Shown here: one piece after another, positions 20,474 through 30,281 of the stretch
Numbering within the stretch: position 1 is the stretch's first letter
Layout of the letters: the number at the start of each line of letters is the position of its first letter
Assembly (NCBI GenBank): GCA_027563935.2
Contig: CM050446.2
Span: 26,415,501-26,479,500 of the forward strand
DNA from: Costus lasius
Lineage: Eukaryota > Streptophyta > Magnoliopsida > Zingiberales > Costaceae
DNA length: 64,000 bases
Reading direction: 5' to 3'
The notes under the pieces: model-generated
What the model was told of the DNA's origin: nothing
Database searches by the model: none
What the model saw: the letters and a program-made list of their open reading frames with translations, nothing else
Translations under genes and position numbers: made by a program

Positions 20474-22972
20474 TTATTCATTTGGCCTTTGTAAGAGGCG
20501 TGATAATATGTCAGATATGACATTATTTTTTCCTCTGATATGCTCAAAGGTAATTCTATATGCATTATTAATGCAATGATCTGTAAACGAGAGCCATCTC
20601 TTTTGTGAGATTCGCTTCTCATTTTTTGTATGGAAGAATTTGACGATTGCTTCACAATCAGTTCTTACCAATATTTCTTTTTTATTTAGTAAAAAGAGTC
20701 TAAAAGCATCTAAGCCGTAACAAACAGCTAAGAGCTCTTGATCAATACTGCTTGTGACATTTTTCTCTCGAAATTTGCCAGAAGCATATCTACAAATTAC
20801 TTCTACTTCTGTAGAGTATTTATGGGGTTTTCGGAGGAGGATGGCTCCCCATCCATATTCACTTCCATCTGTTTGAACAATGAGATAATCACTGTCCAAT
20901 GATAATTTAAGCAAAGGTAGTGTTTCCACTAGTTGCCTAATTTTGTCAATTTGTTTATAGTCTTCTGTGTTGAATTTCTTAACACCAGTAAGACTTAGTT
21001 TTGAGTAGAGTGGGCCACTCATTTTATGTAGATCTTTAAGAAAAGGTCTAGCATAATTAATTAATCCCAAGAACTGTTGAAGGCTCTTGGTATCTGTAAC
21101 CTCAAGGGTTTTTATTTTAGAAGCAATATGGGGTTGGAGTTTTATTACTCCTTGTCCAATTTCTACTCCTAAATAATCAATATTTTTTCTATAAAATTGT
21201 GATTTTTGTCCAGAGACAATAATCCCATTAGTATAGAATTTTTGTAATACAAGCTTCAAATGACTTGTATGTTCCTTTTCTGTTTTACTATGTACTAGAA
21301 TATCATCTATGTACACGCAAACAAATTCTTGGTAAGGTTTAAAAACCTCATCCATTTTCCTTTGGAATACTGCAGGTGCAGTTTTTAGTCCAAATGGCAT
21401 GACAAGCCATTCGAAACTTCCTAATGGACAGGTAAATGCCGTCCATGGTATTGATTCTTCTGCCATACGGATTTGCCAAAAACCCGACTTGCAGTCAAAT
21501 TTTGAGAAGAACATATCTCCTTGTATAGAGTTAATTAACTCTGTTTTATCTGGAATGTCATAGCTATCGTCTTCAATATTATCATTTAATCTTCGATAAT
21601 CAATGACCATTCTTGTTTTGCCCCTAACTTGTTCACTGTGTTTGTTTACAATGAATGCGGGGGATCTGTGAGGAGAAACACTCCTTCTTATGACATTGAG
21701 ATTTAATAATTCCTCAATATGCATATTAAATTCAGCAATGTTTTCATTTGTTGCTGTAATTTTCTTATTTGTTATACGAAAACCAGGGTCTTTGATTTTC
21801 AATATACAAACAAGTTTATTTTTCTCCCAATGTTGTTGGGGATTTGAGCCAAAGATTTTATCTCTTTCAAGAAGCCGGATTAAGTCATCCACATCAGGAT
21901 TTCCGGATTCAATTTTTTCTATGTGGCCATAATCAGATTTATTATGGTCATAGGAATGCCATTTATTCAATGGGTTCTTAAGGATCCTTATTGTATCTGG
22001 ATCATCATATGTGATAAAGTCATCAACTTCGTCACCATCTGACAATACTCCGGCCTCAGGAAGAGGATGGGAGGTGGATTCACAAGAACACCCACCACGC
22101 TTCGCAGGCGTAGAGGTATAAGGAATTAACGTATGGGGAAGGAAAATTAATCCTTCGGTCGTAAGGGTGACCCCTTTGTAGGAATTAAGGAGCATATTAA
22201 GCCCAATAATAAATTTAGTTTTAACCAAACTAAGTGGTCGTAAACAGATACGGCCGATATAGGTTGGTGGTGTATAATGAGCATTTCCTAGAGAAAAGGA
22301 GAGCTTATGTTTTGCTAAAATGTATTCGTACAAGAATAATTGGCCATCCATTTGTTCTGCATGAAATTTATCTGCAGGGTTAAGTGGAACATGGTATTTA
22401 CTAGGTACTAAATCCATGTCAAGGATAGTATTGCTACATCCTGTATCGATTAAGGCTTGTATTTCTAATTTCCAATCAGAAATTTGAATAATACAATTGA
22501 TTTTAACTGAATACAACCAAGAAGGTTGTACTGGTTTATGTAAGAAGTCGATTTGTCGTGTTGACAAACAGTCATCTGTATGTTCATTATAATCTGTATT
22601 TTCATATAATATCAGATTTTCATGTGTAGGAGGTCTAAGGCGACTCCTTTGTTCTAACTCTTCTAATTTTTGAGAGAGTTTATAAACTTCATTTTCCAAT
22701 TGTAAAATGCGAAGTTCAATTATTTCAGTTCTATTTGGTCCTGTTGGTACAGGTTGACTAGAACTTGGTAATGAAATATGTTGTTTTTCTAAACAATATT
22801 TACATGCTTCGGTAGAGCATATAATACATTGGAAACGGAGAGCCATACTCGGAAACATGAAACAGTAAATACAAGGATGGTCTTGACTTCCACTTCTAGC
22901 TTTCCACTTATGCTCATGTTGTGGCATAAGTTTTGGAGTCATTATCTTATATGGAGTAGACTCCATATTCAT
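20474..22972 (-). CDS. Viral polymerase: protease, reverse transcriptase, RNase H (minus-strand copy)
   Basis: This is an intact 832-residue frame whose start overlaps the capsid stop as ATGA. It has a Cys-rich N-terminus and short coiled coil, aspartic protease (D-T-G near residue 176), RT with Y-I-D-D near residue 554 and RNase H near residue 700 onward; no integrase. All key motif residues that can be read by eye are present. It differs from the plus-strand copy at residues 316 and 691 only, as far as I could compare. In badnaviruses and tungroviruses these domains are part of one polyprotein with MP and CP; here they are a separate frame. Confidence 0.93.
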   Translation of the reverse strand: MNMESTPYKIMTPKLMPQHEHKWKARSGSQDHPCIYCFMFPSMALRFQCIICSTEACKYCLEKQHISLPSSSQPVPTGPNRTEIIELRILQLENEVYKLSQKLEELEQRSRLRPPTHENLILYENTDYNEHTDDCLSTRQIDFLHKPVQPSWLYSVKINCIIQISDWKLEIQALIDTGCSNTILDMDLVPSKYHVPLNPADKFHAEQMDGQLFLYEYILAKHKLSFSLGNAHYTPPTYIGRICLRPLSLVKTKFIIGLNMLLNSYKGVTLTTEGLIFLPHTLIPYTSTPAKRGGCSCESTSHPLPEAGVLSDGDEVDDFITYDDPDTIRILKNPLNKWHSYDHNKSDYGHIEKIESGNPDVDDLIRLLERDKIFGSNPQQHWEKNKLVCILKIKDPGFRITNKKITATNENIAEFNMHIEELLNLNVIRRSVSPHRSPAFIVNKHSEQVRGKTRMVIDYRRLNDNIEDDSYDIPDKTELINSIQGDMFFSKFDCKSGFWQIRMAEESIPWTAFTCPLGSFEWLVMPFGLKTAPAVFQRKMDEVFKPYQEFVCVYIDDILVHSKTEKEHTSHLKLVLQKFYTNGIIVSGQKSQFYRKNIDYLGVEIGQGVIKLQPHIASKIKTLEVTDTKSLQQFLGLINYARPFLKDLHKMSGPLYSKLSLTGVKKFNTEDYKQIDKIRQLVETLPLLKLSLDSDYLIVQTDGSEYGWGAILLRKPHKYSTEVEVICRYASGKFREKNVTSSIDQELLAVCYGLDAFRLFLLNKKEILVRTDCEAIVKFFHTKNEKRISQKRWLSFTDHCINNAYRITFEHIRGKNNVISDILSRLLQRPNE

Positions 22973-24678
22973 AAGTGTTCAAGATATGGTTTTAACATAT
23001 CAAGTTGGTTTAGCATTGGGTCTGCTAAATATTCCGTTCCATAAGGAGACTGAAGTTGATCAGCCTTGGTTAATAGGTCTGAAGTGAACTCCTCTAATTC
23101 ACTATCAGAATCCTCATTCGTATGTGTGATATCAGGGATAGAAACAATACTATATATTGATTCGGTATCTGATATGTATTCATCTACATGAAGTAGATCC
23201 TCTTGTACACAATCAACTAAAATTGATTGTTTATTATATAAATTCTGTCTCTTAGTACAATCTCGTGCTAAGTGGTTTTGGCTTCCGCATGTGAAACATG
23301 AAAGCTTATTTTTATAATCCCGCTTAGGGTTATATTTCCTTACATGTTTTTCTTTTGCAAGGTAAGGTTTCCTTGCAGCTGATTTTCTAAGAAAATATCT
23401 CTTAGAGGTTTTACCTTTAGAGGCCTTTTTAGAAGACTTCCCTTGACGAGACATCTTATGTTCTTTATCATATGTTTGGGGTGTATATAGCTCATTACAG
23501 AAGCTAAATTCCCCTTTGAGATGTCTATCTCCTTTTAGACGAGTACATCTTTCAACCAATCTATCTATGATAAATTGTATTCGTGCTGTAATATTGTTTA
23601 AGGCTAAGGAAAGTTGAGCCTTTTCAGGATCATTATTCCACGCCTGATGTATTTCATGACCGATTGGAGCTGGTAATTTTAAAAATAACCTTTCTCCTAA
23701 GGCCTGATCATGATATGCTCCTGCCTTACAAGTATAATATAAAAAATCTTGTAAGAAAGGTTTAATATATTTCCAATTTTTTATTTGGATTATTTCAAGC
23801 TTTCGTATTGCTTCTTTTTGTTGGGCATTAAATCCCATATTTGGGTTAGATCCTAAGATCATGATTTTCATTCGGTTTGTAAAATTGTAGGGATTGACCC
23901 CTAATGAGATATCTTGTTGGAAATCAGTAGGGCAATTTAGTTTGTATGATTCCCAAATTGCTCTTGCTGTTTCTCCTAAGAAATTTTCCAAATAGGAATA
24001 CATTTCTTCTGCTGTAAAGTTTCCAAGTATTTTGGTTACTTCCATTGATACCATGGAGGCCCAGTTATCAAGAACTGTGCTCCAGGTTTGTGGATCATGG
24101 GCTGCTAGATTTAAGATTCTTCCCTCATCTAGAAGCTTTCTTCTATCTATGGTTTCTAGGGGTTGTCTTTTTCCTCTAGACCACCTATCTTCTCTTTCTT
24201 CATTGTATTGTGTATATGTACTATACGATTCTCGAGGAGGTTGTCCTATAGGATAACTCCTTATATGTGATGTACTAGGCTGGGCCGTACTTGCTGAAGC
24301 TACTGCTTGTCCTGGATTATTATAAACAGGGGTAGCATTACTGGCCTGTTCTTGGCCTGTCATGATTGTATCCATCAGATTTTGTGGAATACTTTGGATA
24401 CTCTGTGTATCAGAGTTATCTACACAAAATTCTGTTTCTAAGAAGGTATTTTCTAAGAAGGTGTTTATTATGTCTTCTTCTTCTTGAGTAAAATTTATTT
24501 CTTTAGGTTGTGGATTGTTACAATGGCACACCCTAATATTACCTTCCTGGTCATAATCTAGTTTATGTGAAGGAAGTAATCGTCCTTTATTAATAAGGGC
24601 AATTTCAAGACTTATCATTTCCTCAAATGTAAAGTCTAAGTCTTTAGAGACTATAAGACTATTGTCTTCTAGTATCAT
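22969..24678 (-). CDS. Viral capsid protein with CCHC zinc knuckle (minus-strand copy)
   Basis: This is an intact frame of 569 residues with acidic ends, a Lys/Arg-rich block before the knuckle and one C-X2-C-X4-H-X4-C motif near residues 460-475. It overlaps MP upstream and polymerase downstream, both as ATGA. I saw no difference from the plus-strand copy. Assignment follows from the knuckle plus basic block and from its place directly ahead of the polymerase. Confidence 0.87.
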   Translation of the reverse strand: MILEDNSLIVSKDLDFTFEEMISLEIALINKGRLLPSHKLDYDQEGNIRVCHCNNPQPKEINFTQEEEDIINTFLENTFLETEFCVDNSDTQSIQSIPQNLMDTIMTGQEQASNATPVYNNPGQAVASASTAQPSTSHIRSYPIGQPPRESYSTYTQYNEEREDRWSRGKRQPLETIDRRKLLDEGRILNLAAHDPQTWSTVLDNWASMVSMEVTKILGNFTAEEMYSYLENFLGETARAIWESYKLNCPTDFQQDISLGVNPYNFTNRMKIMILGSNPNMGFNAQQKEAIRKLEIIQIKNWKYIKPFLQDFLYYTCKAGAYHDQALGERLFLKLPAPIGHEIHQAWNNDPEKAQLSLALNNITARIQFIIDRLVERCTRLKGDRHLKGEFSFCNELYTPQTYDKEHKMSRQGKSSKKASKGKTSKRYFLRKSAARKPYLAKEKHVRKYNPKRDYKNKLSCFTCGSQNHLARDCTKRQNLYNKQSILVDCVQEDLLHVDEYISDTESIYSIVSIPDITHTNEDSDSELEEFTSDLLTKADQLQSPYGTEYLADPMLNQLDMLKPYLEHL

Positions 24679-25643
24679 TGTTCTAAGAACTTTTCTAAAC
24701 CTGATGTTGAAGCCTCATCATCATTATTAGCTTGTTTCTTTCTATAGCTTGAAAATCTTAAGTTATAGGTATCATCTGAGTTTTTGAACATTATGCTATC
24801 TTCAGGGATAAGCATTTGTTCTTGTTCTAGGTTTTTGGAAATATTCCAATCTAGACCACCAAGATCATCTGGAGAGATGGTCATTGGTTTTATCATTTTA
24901 ATTCCTTTGCTGGCTAAAGCATCTATGACTGATGAGATATAGAGCTTATATCCAGTATTTGAATTATTGGTTAATTTTCCCAAGAATCCTAATCCGATAA
25001 GAAGATTAGAATCACCAGAAAAATCTTCATATCCACGTGTTTGGATACCAATTTCTAATTCTCCTAAGTCTTTAATACTTATGAGAAAATCTGGGGCACA
25101 ATAAAAGATGCCTTTATTTTCGGACATGTCTACTTCCATACATGCAATCAGTGCCTTCCTTGCATCAGATTTCCATCTTTTGTCAAGGATTGCAATCAAT
25201 ACTTTGGTTCCTAGCTTTTTCCGTGCTAGGCCTTTAATAGAAACAACTATCATCCCAATATGGACCAAAGTTTTTCCTGATAATTTTAATTTGTTTAGAG
25301 AATCTTTTGAGATGATCTTAAGATTCCTAGGTTCAGTTGTGACAGATAAATGTTCTTCACGTGTTATTCTTAGAAGTTGGGTTCTAAGATTTAAAGGTCC
25401 AGTCTTATATAAAAGTTGTGGCCTTAAGATTTGTAATCTATTATTCTGGTAGGCTTCAAATTGTTGATCTATATCAACAACTTCTTCCAGAACTTGTGCT
25501 GGAATCCCTTGTCCATCAAAAATCCTATTCAGGATATTTGGAATGGGATTACTTATAGATAACCTTTCATTTTGGTTATTTTCTCTAACTGTTGTAGTTC
25601 CAGTTAAAGTATTAGAAGTTCCTGTAAAGGGTCTTGTACTCAT
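24675..25643 (-). CDS. Viral movement protein, 322 residues (minus-strand copy)
   Basis: This is an intact frame, the only whole MP gene in the window. Its ATG overlaps the ORF2 stop as ATGA and its stop overlaps the capsid start the same way. Size, position directly before the capsid gene and the hydrophobic, beta-rich central part suit the 30K-type movement proteins of plant pararetroviruses, which act at plasmodesmata. The assignment is by position and general character; a profile search was not possible here. Confidence 0.75.
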   Translation of the reverse strand: MSTRPFTGTSNTLTGTTTVRENNQNERLSISNPIPNILNRIFDGQGIPAQVLEEVVDIDQQFEAYQNNRLQILRPQLLYKTGPLNLRTQLLRITREEHLSVTTEPRNLKIISKDSLNKLKLSGKTLVHIGMIVVSIKGLARKKLGTKVLIAILDKRWKSDARKALIACMEVDMSENKGIFYCAPDFLISIKDLGELEIGIQTRGYEDFSGDSNLLIGLGFLGKLTNNSNTGYKLYISSVIDALASKGIKMIKPMTISPDDLGGLDWNISKNLEQEQMLIPEDSIMFKNSDDTYNLRFSSYRKKQANNDDEASTSGLEKFLEQ

Positions 25644-26152
25644 TTCCAGAGGAATTGAGTACTCCTAGTTTGTCTTTTAGACACTGAGGTCTGAGATGTT
25701 CCTGGTTGTGTTTGGGACACCTGTACTACTCTTTGTAACTGAGTAGTCAACTCGTTAATAGAGTTTTGGTATTGTTGGGCTTGTACACCTAACATATTTT
25801 CGACTACCTCATGTTGCCTGAGTAAGATTGTAGAGATAGATCTTATCATTTCTTGCTGGGCAATTAAAGTGTCAGTGTTCATTTTTACATTAGCAAAAAT
25901 GAGATTTAATTTTTTATTTAAGTGTATTAAATAAGCAATGATAAAATTGTTTTGTCTAACAAAACGTTTGTCTGATGCACCTTGTGGATCATCAGTAATA
26001 ATACCTAGAGGATTATCTAGATAATTTCCTGTTTCTGTTATAATTTTTTGATATTCTTCATCATGGCCTAATGAATCAAGCCATTCAGGGACAGGTATGT
26101 TAGGCGTTAGGTTCGCCATTCCACTGTGTTGAGGTGAATTTGGATTTACCAT
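25640..26152 (-). CDS. Viral ORF2, 170 residues (minus-strand copy)
   Basis: This intact small frame sits between ORF1 and MP. The start overlaps the ORF1 stop within ATGGTAA and the stop overlaps the MP start as ATGA. The middle is helical with heptad-like Leu/Ile spacing (about residues 70-130), and the C-terminus is Gln/Ser/Thr-rich with Lys/Arg near the end. Small coiled-coil proteins with basic tails at this place in badnaviruses and tungroviruses are virion-associated and bind nucleic acid. That role is inferred from position only. Confidence 0.7.
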   Translation of the reverse strand: MVNPNSPQHSGMANLTPNIPVPEWLDSLGHDEEYQKIITETGNYLDNPLGIITDDPQGASDKRFVRQNNFIIAYLIHLNKKLNLIFANVKMNTDTLIAQQEMIRSISTILLRQHEVVENMLGVQAQQYQNSINELTTQLQRVVQVSQTQPGTSQTSVSKRQTRSTQFLWK

Positions 26153-26628
26153 TCTTCTGAATTTTTCTGTAATTTTTCCAGAAGGGCGGCTGTTTTTGTG
26201 GTTTGATAGTCAAAAACCTTTGACTGTCTATGGAGATTATCTAATATCTCTTTTAACTCAGCTGTGAGTTTTTGTTGTAATAATAAAGATCTTTCGATCT
26301 CTTTTACCATCGTGACCAGATACGTATATTAGTTCTTGATGTATTCTTGGTTTTCATGAATATTTCTTAATAGAATATTCTTTGTTAACATTTCAGTATG
26401 TACTGTCTTCCATAGCTCAGTACATATATGATTGAATTCTCTAAGGCTTTCTGCCTGAGAGATTTGGAAATCAATTATTGTATTTAACTGAGCATTCTCA
26501 GTATGTAATTGATGTCCGTATCTACCATTTTCTCTAGGAAAATAGCATTTATGTTTAGTTGCCTGGGAATTAGCTTGTATTTCCCAGTATTGTTGTGCTA
26601 ATTTTAAAGAGAGATAATTAATATCCAT
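26146..26628 (-). pseudogene. Viral ORF1 with stop at codon 100 (minus-strand copy)
   Basis: The frame spans 161 codons from ATG at 26,628 to TAA at 26,146, but codon 100 (26,329-26,331) is a stop, leaving 99 residues. The corresponding codon in the fragment at 17,458 is CAG, two base changes away. The product is Gln/Asn-rich and likely helical. No family recognised. Small ORF1 proteins also open the badnavirus gene order, but I see no clear badnavirus ORF1 signature. Confidence 0.75.
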
Positions 26629-27276
26629 CTTTACTTTTTATTAGGTTGCTTTTTACCTAATATGGTGATTGTCATTTTTAAATTTTTAACCGTAAGATAG
26701 GTCCTTATGGTTATTTTATGCTTAGCAGCATAATTGTTTTTAAAGCCTTGCGGCTTTGGTGAATAAATACGTTTCATAGAAACTATTGTGTAAAACACAA
26801 GTAAGAGCAGGTACTGAATACAACAGATCTACTAGGTACTCACGTATACTTGTATGGTCCTATGTTATGATGTATACAGAAGGTTTTCTAAGGATTAGTA
26901 ATACTTGTTATCTATAGATTCCTGGTCATTCGGATACTTTGTTTTCCTCTAATATCAACCGCTTTACCATAGGTGTATAGAGAAGTAACAGAACATCATG
27001 CTACATGGTCGTTAATCATGCTGTATGTCCCGGTGACGCTCCTCGTCTGTGGACGTTTGCATGTCAAGCCATCGGCCCTTTAGTTCAGTTCTTTCTTTAT
27101 ACTATGGTAGCTTAGGCAGCCCCGGTATCTTTAGATGTGTATAAAAAACAAAATATGCGACAACCTATCTGAAATAACAAGCATACTATATCGGCTTAGA
27201 GCCTTCCGTATACTAACATGGATTATTCCATACTTATACGTTTTCCCGTTCGATCAAATAAAGGAACAGTAACGAA
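26629..27276 (-). other. Viral leader (minus-strand copy)
   Basis: Non-coding leader between the primer site at 27,277-27,288 and ORF1. Its text is repeated at 18,044-18,552 and in the plus-strand copy at 8,744-9,391. Confidence 0.8.
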
Positions 27277-27288
27277 GCTCTGATACCA
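27277..27288 (-). other. tRNA-Met primer binding site (5' end of minus-strand copy)
   Basis: The minus strand reads TGGTATCAGAGC, intact. Viral sequence ends 19 bp further on at 27,307, where copia sequence resumes. Confidence 0.93.
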
Positions 27289-27307
27289 AAAGAGGGGGGG
27301 TATTTTA

Positions 27308-30281
27308 AGGATCTGGGGGCTTGCTTTAGTCCATATAAAGCTTTCTTCAATCGTAGGACCTTTCCTTGCCCTTCTTGCATTTTGTATCCTGGAGGTTGTT
27401 CCACGTAGACCTCCTCCTCAAGATATTCATTTAAAAATGCTGACTTAACATCCATTTGAAAAATGTTCCATTTTTGTTGAGCAGCAAGGGAAATAATTAA
27501 TCTGATAGTTTCGAGTCGAGCAACAGGAGCGAATACCTCATCATAGTCGATACCTTGCTTCTGCTTGTAGCCTTTCACTACCAGTCTTGCCTTATGCCGT
27601 TCAATTTTTCCTTTGGCATTCTTCTTGGTTTTGTAAACCCACTTGACTCCTATGGGTTTATGCCCTTCTGGTAGATTTGTCAGCTCCCATGTGTTGTTCT
27701 TCTCTATGGCTTTGATTTCATCATCCATAGCCATTCTCCATTTCTCTTCTTTGATTGCATCGTCAAAACTGATAGGCTCAGTATCTGCAAAAAAACACAT
27801 TAGTGATACATCATCTATTCTTTCTGTATCTCTGTATATATCCTCAAGTCTCCTTGTGCGTATCTGCACTTGACTTGTACTAGCTTCTGAGCTGTTCTGT
27901 GCGGGTGATGCTGGTGGTGTGATAGGTGTAACCCTTTCTTCAACATTCTCTTCTTCAAGCTCCGGAAGAAGGTTGTAGTCATTTTGACTTTCTGGAGTAT
28001 TCCAACTCCATGTAGCTTCCTCATCGAAATCTACATCTCTACTAACAAATCCTTTTTTGTTAGTGGGGTCATACAATTTATACCCCTTTGTTCTCAAGTC
28101 ATAGCTAACAAATATGCATTTTTTACTTTTATCATCCAATTTGGTTCTATGTTCATCATGAATACGAGCATAGGCTATGCTACCAAATACCTTCAAGTGA
28201 ATAGCAGATGGTTTCCTTCCTCCCCATGCTTCAATCGGAGTCTTCCGGTTGAGAGCTTTCGTCTCACATCGATTTTGGAGGTAGACAGCACAATCCACAG
28301 CGTATGCCCAAAATTCTTCTGGCATACCTTTGCTTTTCATCATGCTTCTAGCCATGTTCAGTACTGTTCGATTCTTTCACTCAACTACTCCATTTTGTTG
28401 AGGCGATCCTGGTGCGGTTAGGAACCGTCGTATCCCATGCTGATCACAGTATGTTTGAAAGTTTCTGGAGGTAAACTCTCCTCCTCTGTCAGATCTAAGA
28501 GCCTGGATCCTGCATCCACTTTCTCTCTCCACAAGTGCTTTAAATATTTGAAAATATTTAAAAACCTCTGATTTTTCTTTGAGGAAATAAACCTAAGTCT
28601 TTCTACTGAAATCGTCAATGAATAGTAGAAAATACTTATTCTTACCAAAAGATTCTAGGGTGATCGGTCCGCAGAGATCTGTGTGCACCAACTGTAATGG
28701 TCTTGTGGCTCTAGATTCTGATTCATTCGGAAAGCTTTTCCGGGACTGCTTTCCTAACAAGCATCCTTCACAAATGCTGTCTTGGTCACCAATCTCAGGT
28801 AATCCTCTCACCATTCTTTCTCTTGCCATCCTTTGCAGTCCAGCGAAGTTGGCATGTCCATATCTCAGATGCCATAGCCATGATACGTCCTTGTAGCATG
28901 CTTTAAGGCATTTTGTCATTCCTGTCTGTATGGGCAGCACGAACAGCCTGTTCTGCGACATTGGTACTTTGGCTATCATATTCCCTGCATTGTTCTTCAG
29001 ACACAAAGTACGACCAATGGTGTAGAAAACATAACCCTTTTCTAAAAGTTGTCCCATACTCAAAATATTGTTCTTCATGTCAGGAGCATAATAGACATTT
29101 GAGATATACTGATGAGATTTATCTTTCAATCTAATGAGAATTTTACCTTTTCCCTTGATTGGGATTTTGGAGGAATCACCGAAAGTGATAACTCCATTGA
29201 TGTTTTCATCCATCTCGATGAACAGTGATCTGTCTCCGCACATGTGATTGCTAGCCCCAGTGTCCAGGTACCATGAGGTTCTTTTGTCTTGTCTCTGATT
29301 CGTATCTTTGTATGCAATCAAGACAGTAGAATCTACCTTTTCACTGCTTTCTTCTTGTGCAAGGTTGGTTGTAGCATTACTTCTACTTCTGCAATCCTTT
29401 GCCATATGTCCATATTTTTGGCAATTATAACATTGGATTTTTGATTTATCATACCTTTGCACATACTGTTGCTTTCCACCTCTTCCTCGACCGTGTCCTC
29501 CTGTTGAGTTGGCTTGAGGTGTTTCATTTTTATTCTGAGGTGTCGTATATGGACCTCGTCCTCCTCTACCAGTATTTTGGTAGCGACCTTTTCCTCTGCC
29601 TCTGAAGTTTTGAATACTTCCTTATTGTATGTTCAATTTTGACTGTAGAACTTGTTCTACAGGCTCCTTCTTTCTTCTGTTGAGCTTCTCTTCATGTGCT
29701 TCCAGTGACCCAGTCAGCTCTTCAATGGTCATCTCGTCCAGATCTTTTGCCTCTTCTATGGCAGTCACTATGTAATCATATTTTTCAGTTAAGGATCTAA
29801 GTATTTTCTCTATTACCTTTAGATCCTCTATGTCTTCACCCAGCCTTTTCATCTGGTTCGCAATCGCTGTGACTCTGAAGATGTAATCCGATACCTTCTC
29901 GTATTCCTTCATATTTACCGCTTCAAATTCTTTTCGAAGGTTTTGAAGTCGTACCTTCTTCGCTTTGTTGCTACCCTTGCACGTCGTCTGAAGCATGTCC
30001 CATGCTTGCTTAGCGGTAGTAGCATTTGATACCTTCTCAAACATGTCTTCATCCAGTGCTTGGTGGATGAGCGAGATTGCCTTCTGATCTTTCCTCTTAA
30101 GATCTCTTTGGGCTTGTGTAAGCACCGCAGGATTTTCTGGAGTCACATATCCAGTTTCTACAATCTCCCAAACGTCATGTGCACCCAAAATAGCTTTCAT
30201 ACGAATACACCAATTATCAAATCTTTCTTTTGAAAATTTAGAGACTGGAAGAGTAACAGAATTATTTGCCATCTTTTTCAC
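27308..30281 (-). pseudogene. Ty1/copia gag-pol, 5' part, broken by three stops and the viral block
   Basis: One continuous minus-strand frame starts at 30,281. Gag (UBN2-type retrotransposon gag, about 220 residues) is followed by a CCHC knuckle (near 29,427), aspartic protease with D-T-G-A-S, a GAG-pre-integrase H-C type region, the integrase core start (H-T-D), integrase C-terminal part and the beginning of RVT_2. Three nonsense codons interrupt it at 29,622-29,624, 28,593-28,595 and 28,377-28,379; no frameshift separates the segments. At 27,308 the element is cut in RT by the virus and continues at 341 and below in the left copy. Domain order gag-PR-INT-RT identifies Copia rather than Gypsy. 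Confidence 0.93.
27309..28519. repeat. 1,211-bp direct duplication, right copy
   Basis: This copia pol segment is identical in layout to 341-1,551. It is contiguous with the rest of the copia element on its right and abuts the viral block on its left. Confidence 0.93.

Larger units (their letters stand above)
1552..27307. mobile_element. Endogenous pararetrovirus (Caulimoviridae) cluster inserted in a copia element
   Basis: The block contains repeated pieces of one circular pararetroviral genome of about 8.72 kb, measured between two tRNA-Met primer sites (27,288 and 18,564). Diagnostic parts are the primer site TGGTATCAGAGC, a TATA box and poly(A) signal ahead of it, a movement protein, a capsid protein with a CCHC knuckle, and a polymerase with aspartic protease, RT and RNase H. 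No integrase is present, as expected for this family. Layout: short inverted leader piece, long plus-strand copy, scrambled middle, long minus-strand copy. Copies differ by only a handful of residues, which implies recent insertion or a recent common template. The scrambled middle could be partly an assembly artefact. Confidence 0.92.
18044..27307 (-). mobile_element. Long minus-strand pararetroviral copy, slightly over one genome
   Basis: Read on the minus strand from 27,307, this copy starts about 19 nt before the primer site and runs through leader, ORF1, ORF2, MP, CP, Pol, ORF6 and promoter. It passes a second primer site and ends in the leader at 18,044. Total 9,264 bp, about 1.06 genome lengths, so the leader is present at both ends. 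Five of six reading frames are open; ORF1 has a stop at codon 100. The second primer site (18,553-18,564) has one substitution. Confidence 0.9.

Noticed and set aside
1552..27307. Gypsy (Ty3) retrotransposon instead of a virus
   Set aside because: The polymerase lacks integrase, there are no LTRs, and a movement-protein-like gene, extra small ORFs and a circular-genome layout with the promoter before the primer site are present.
18044..27307. Ordinary badnavirus
   Set aside because: Badnaviruses have one long ORF3 polyprotein; here MP, CP and Pol are separate frames and a sixth gene follows Pol.
27308..30281. Frameshifts in the copia gag-pol
   Set aside because: The separate open segments are all in the same frame; only single nonsense codons divide them.
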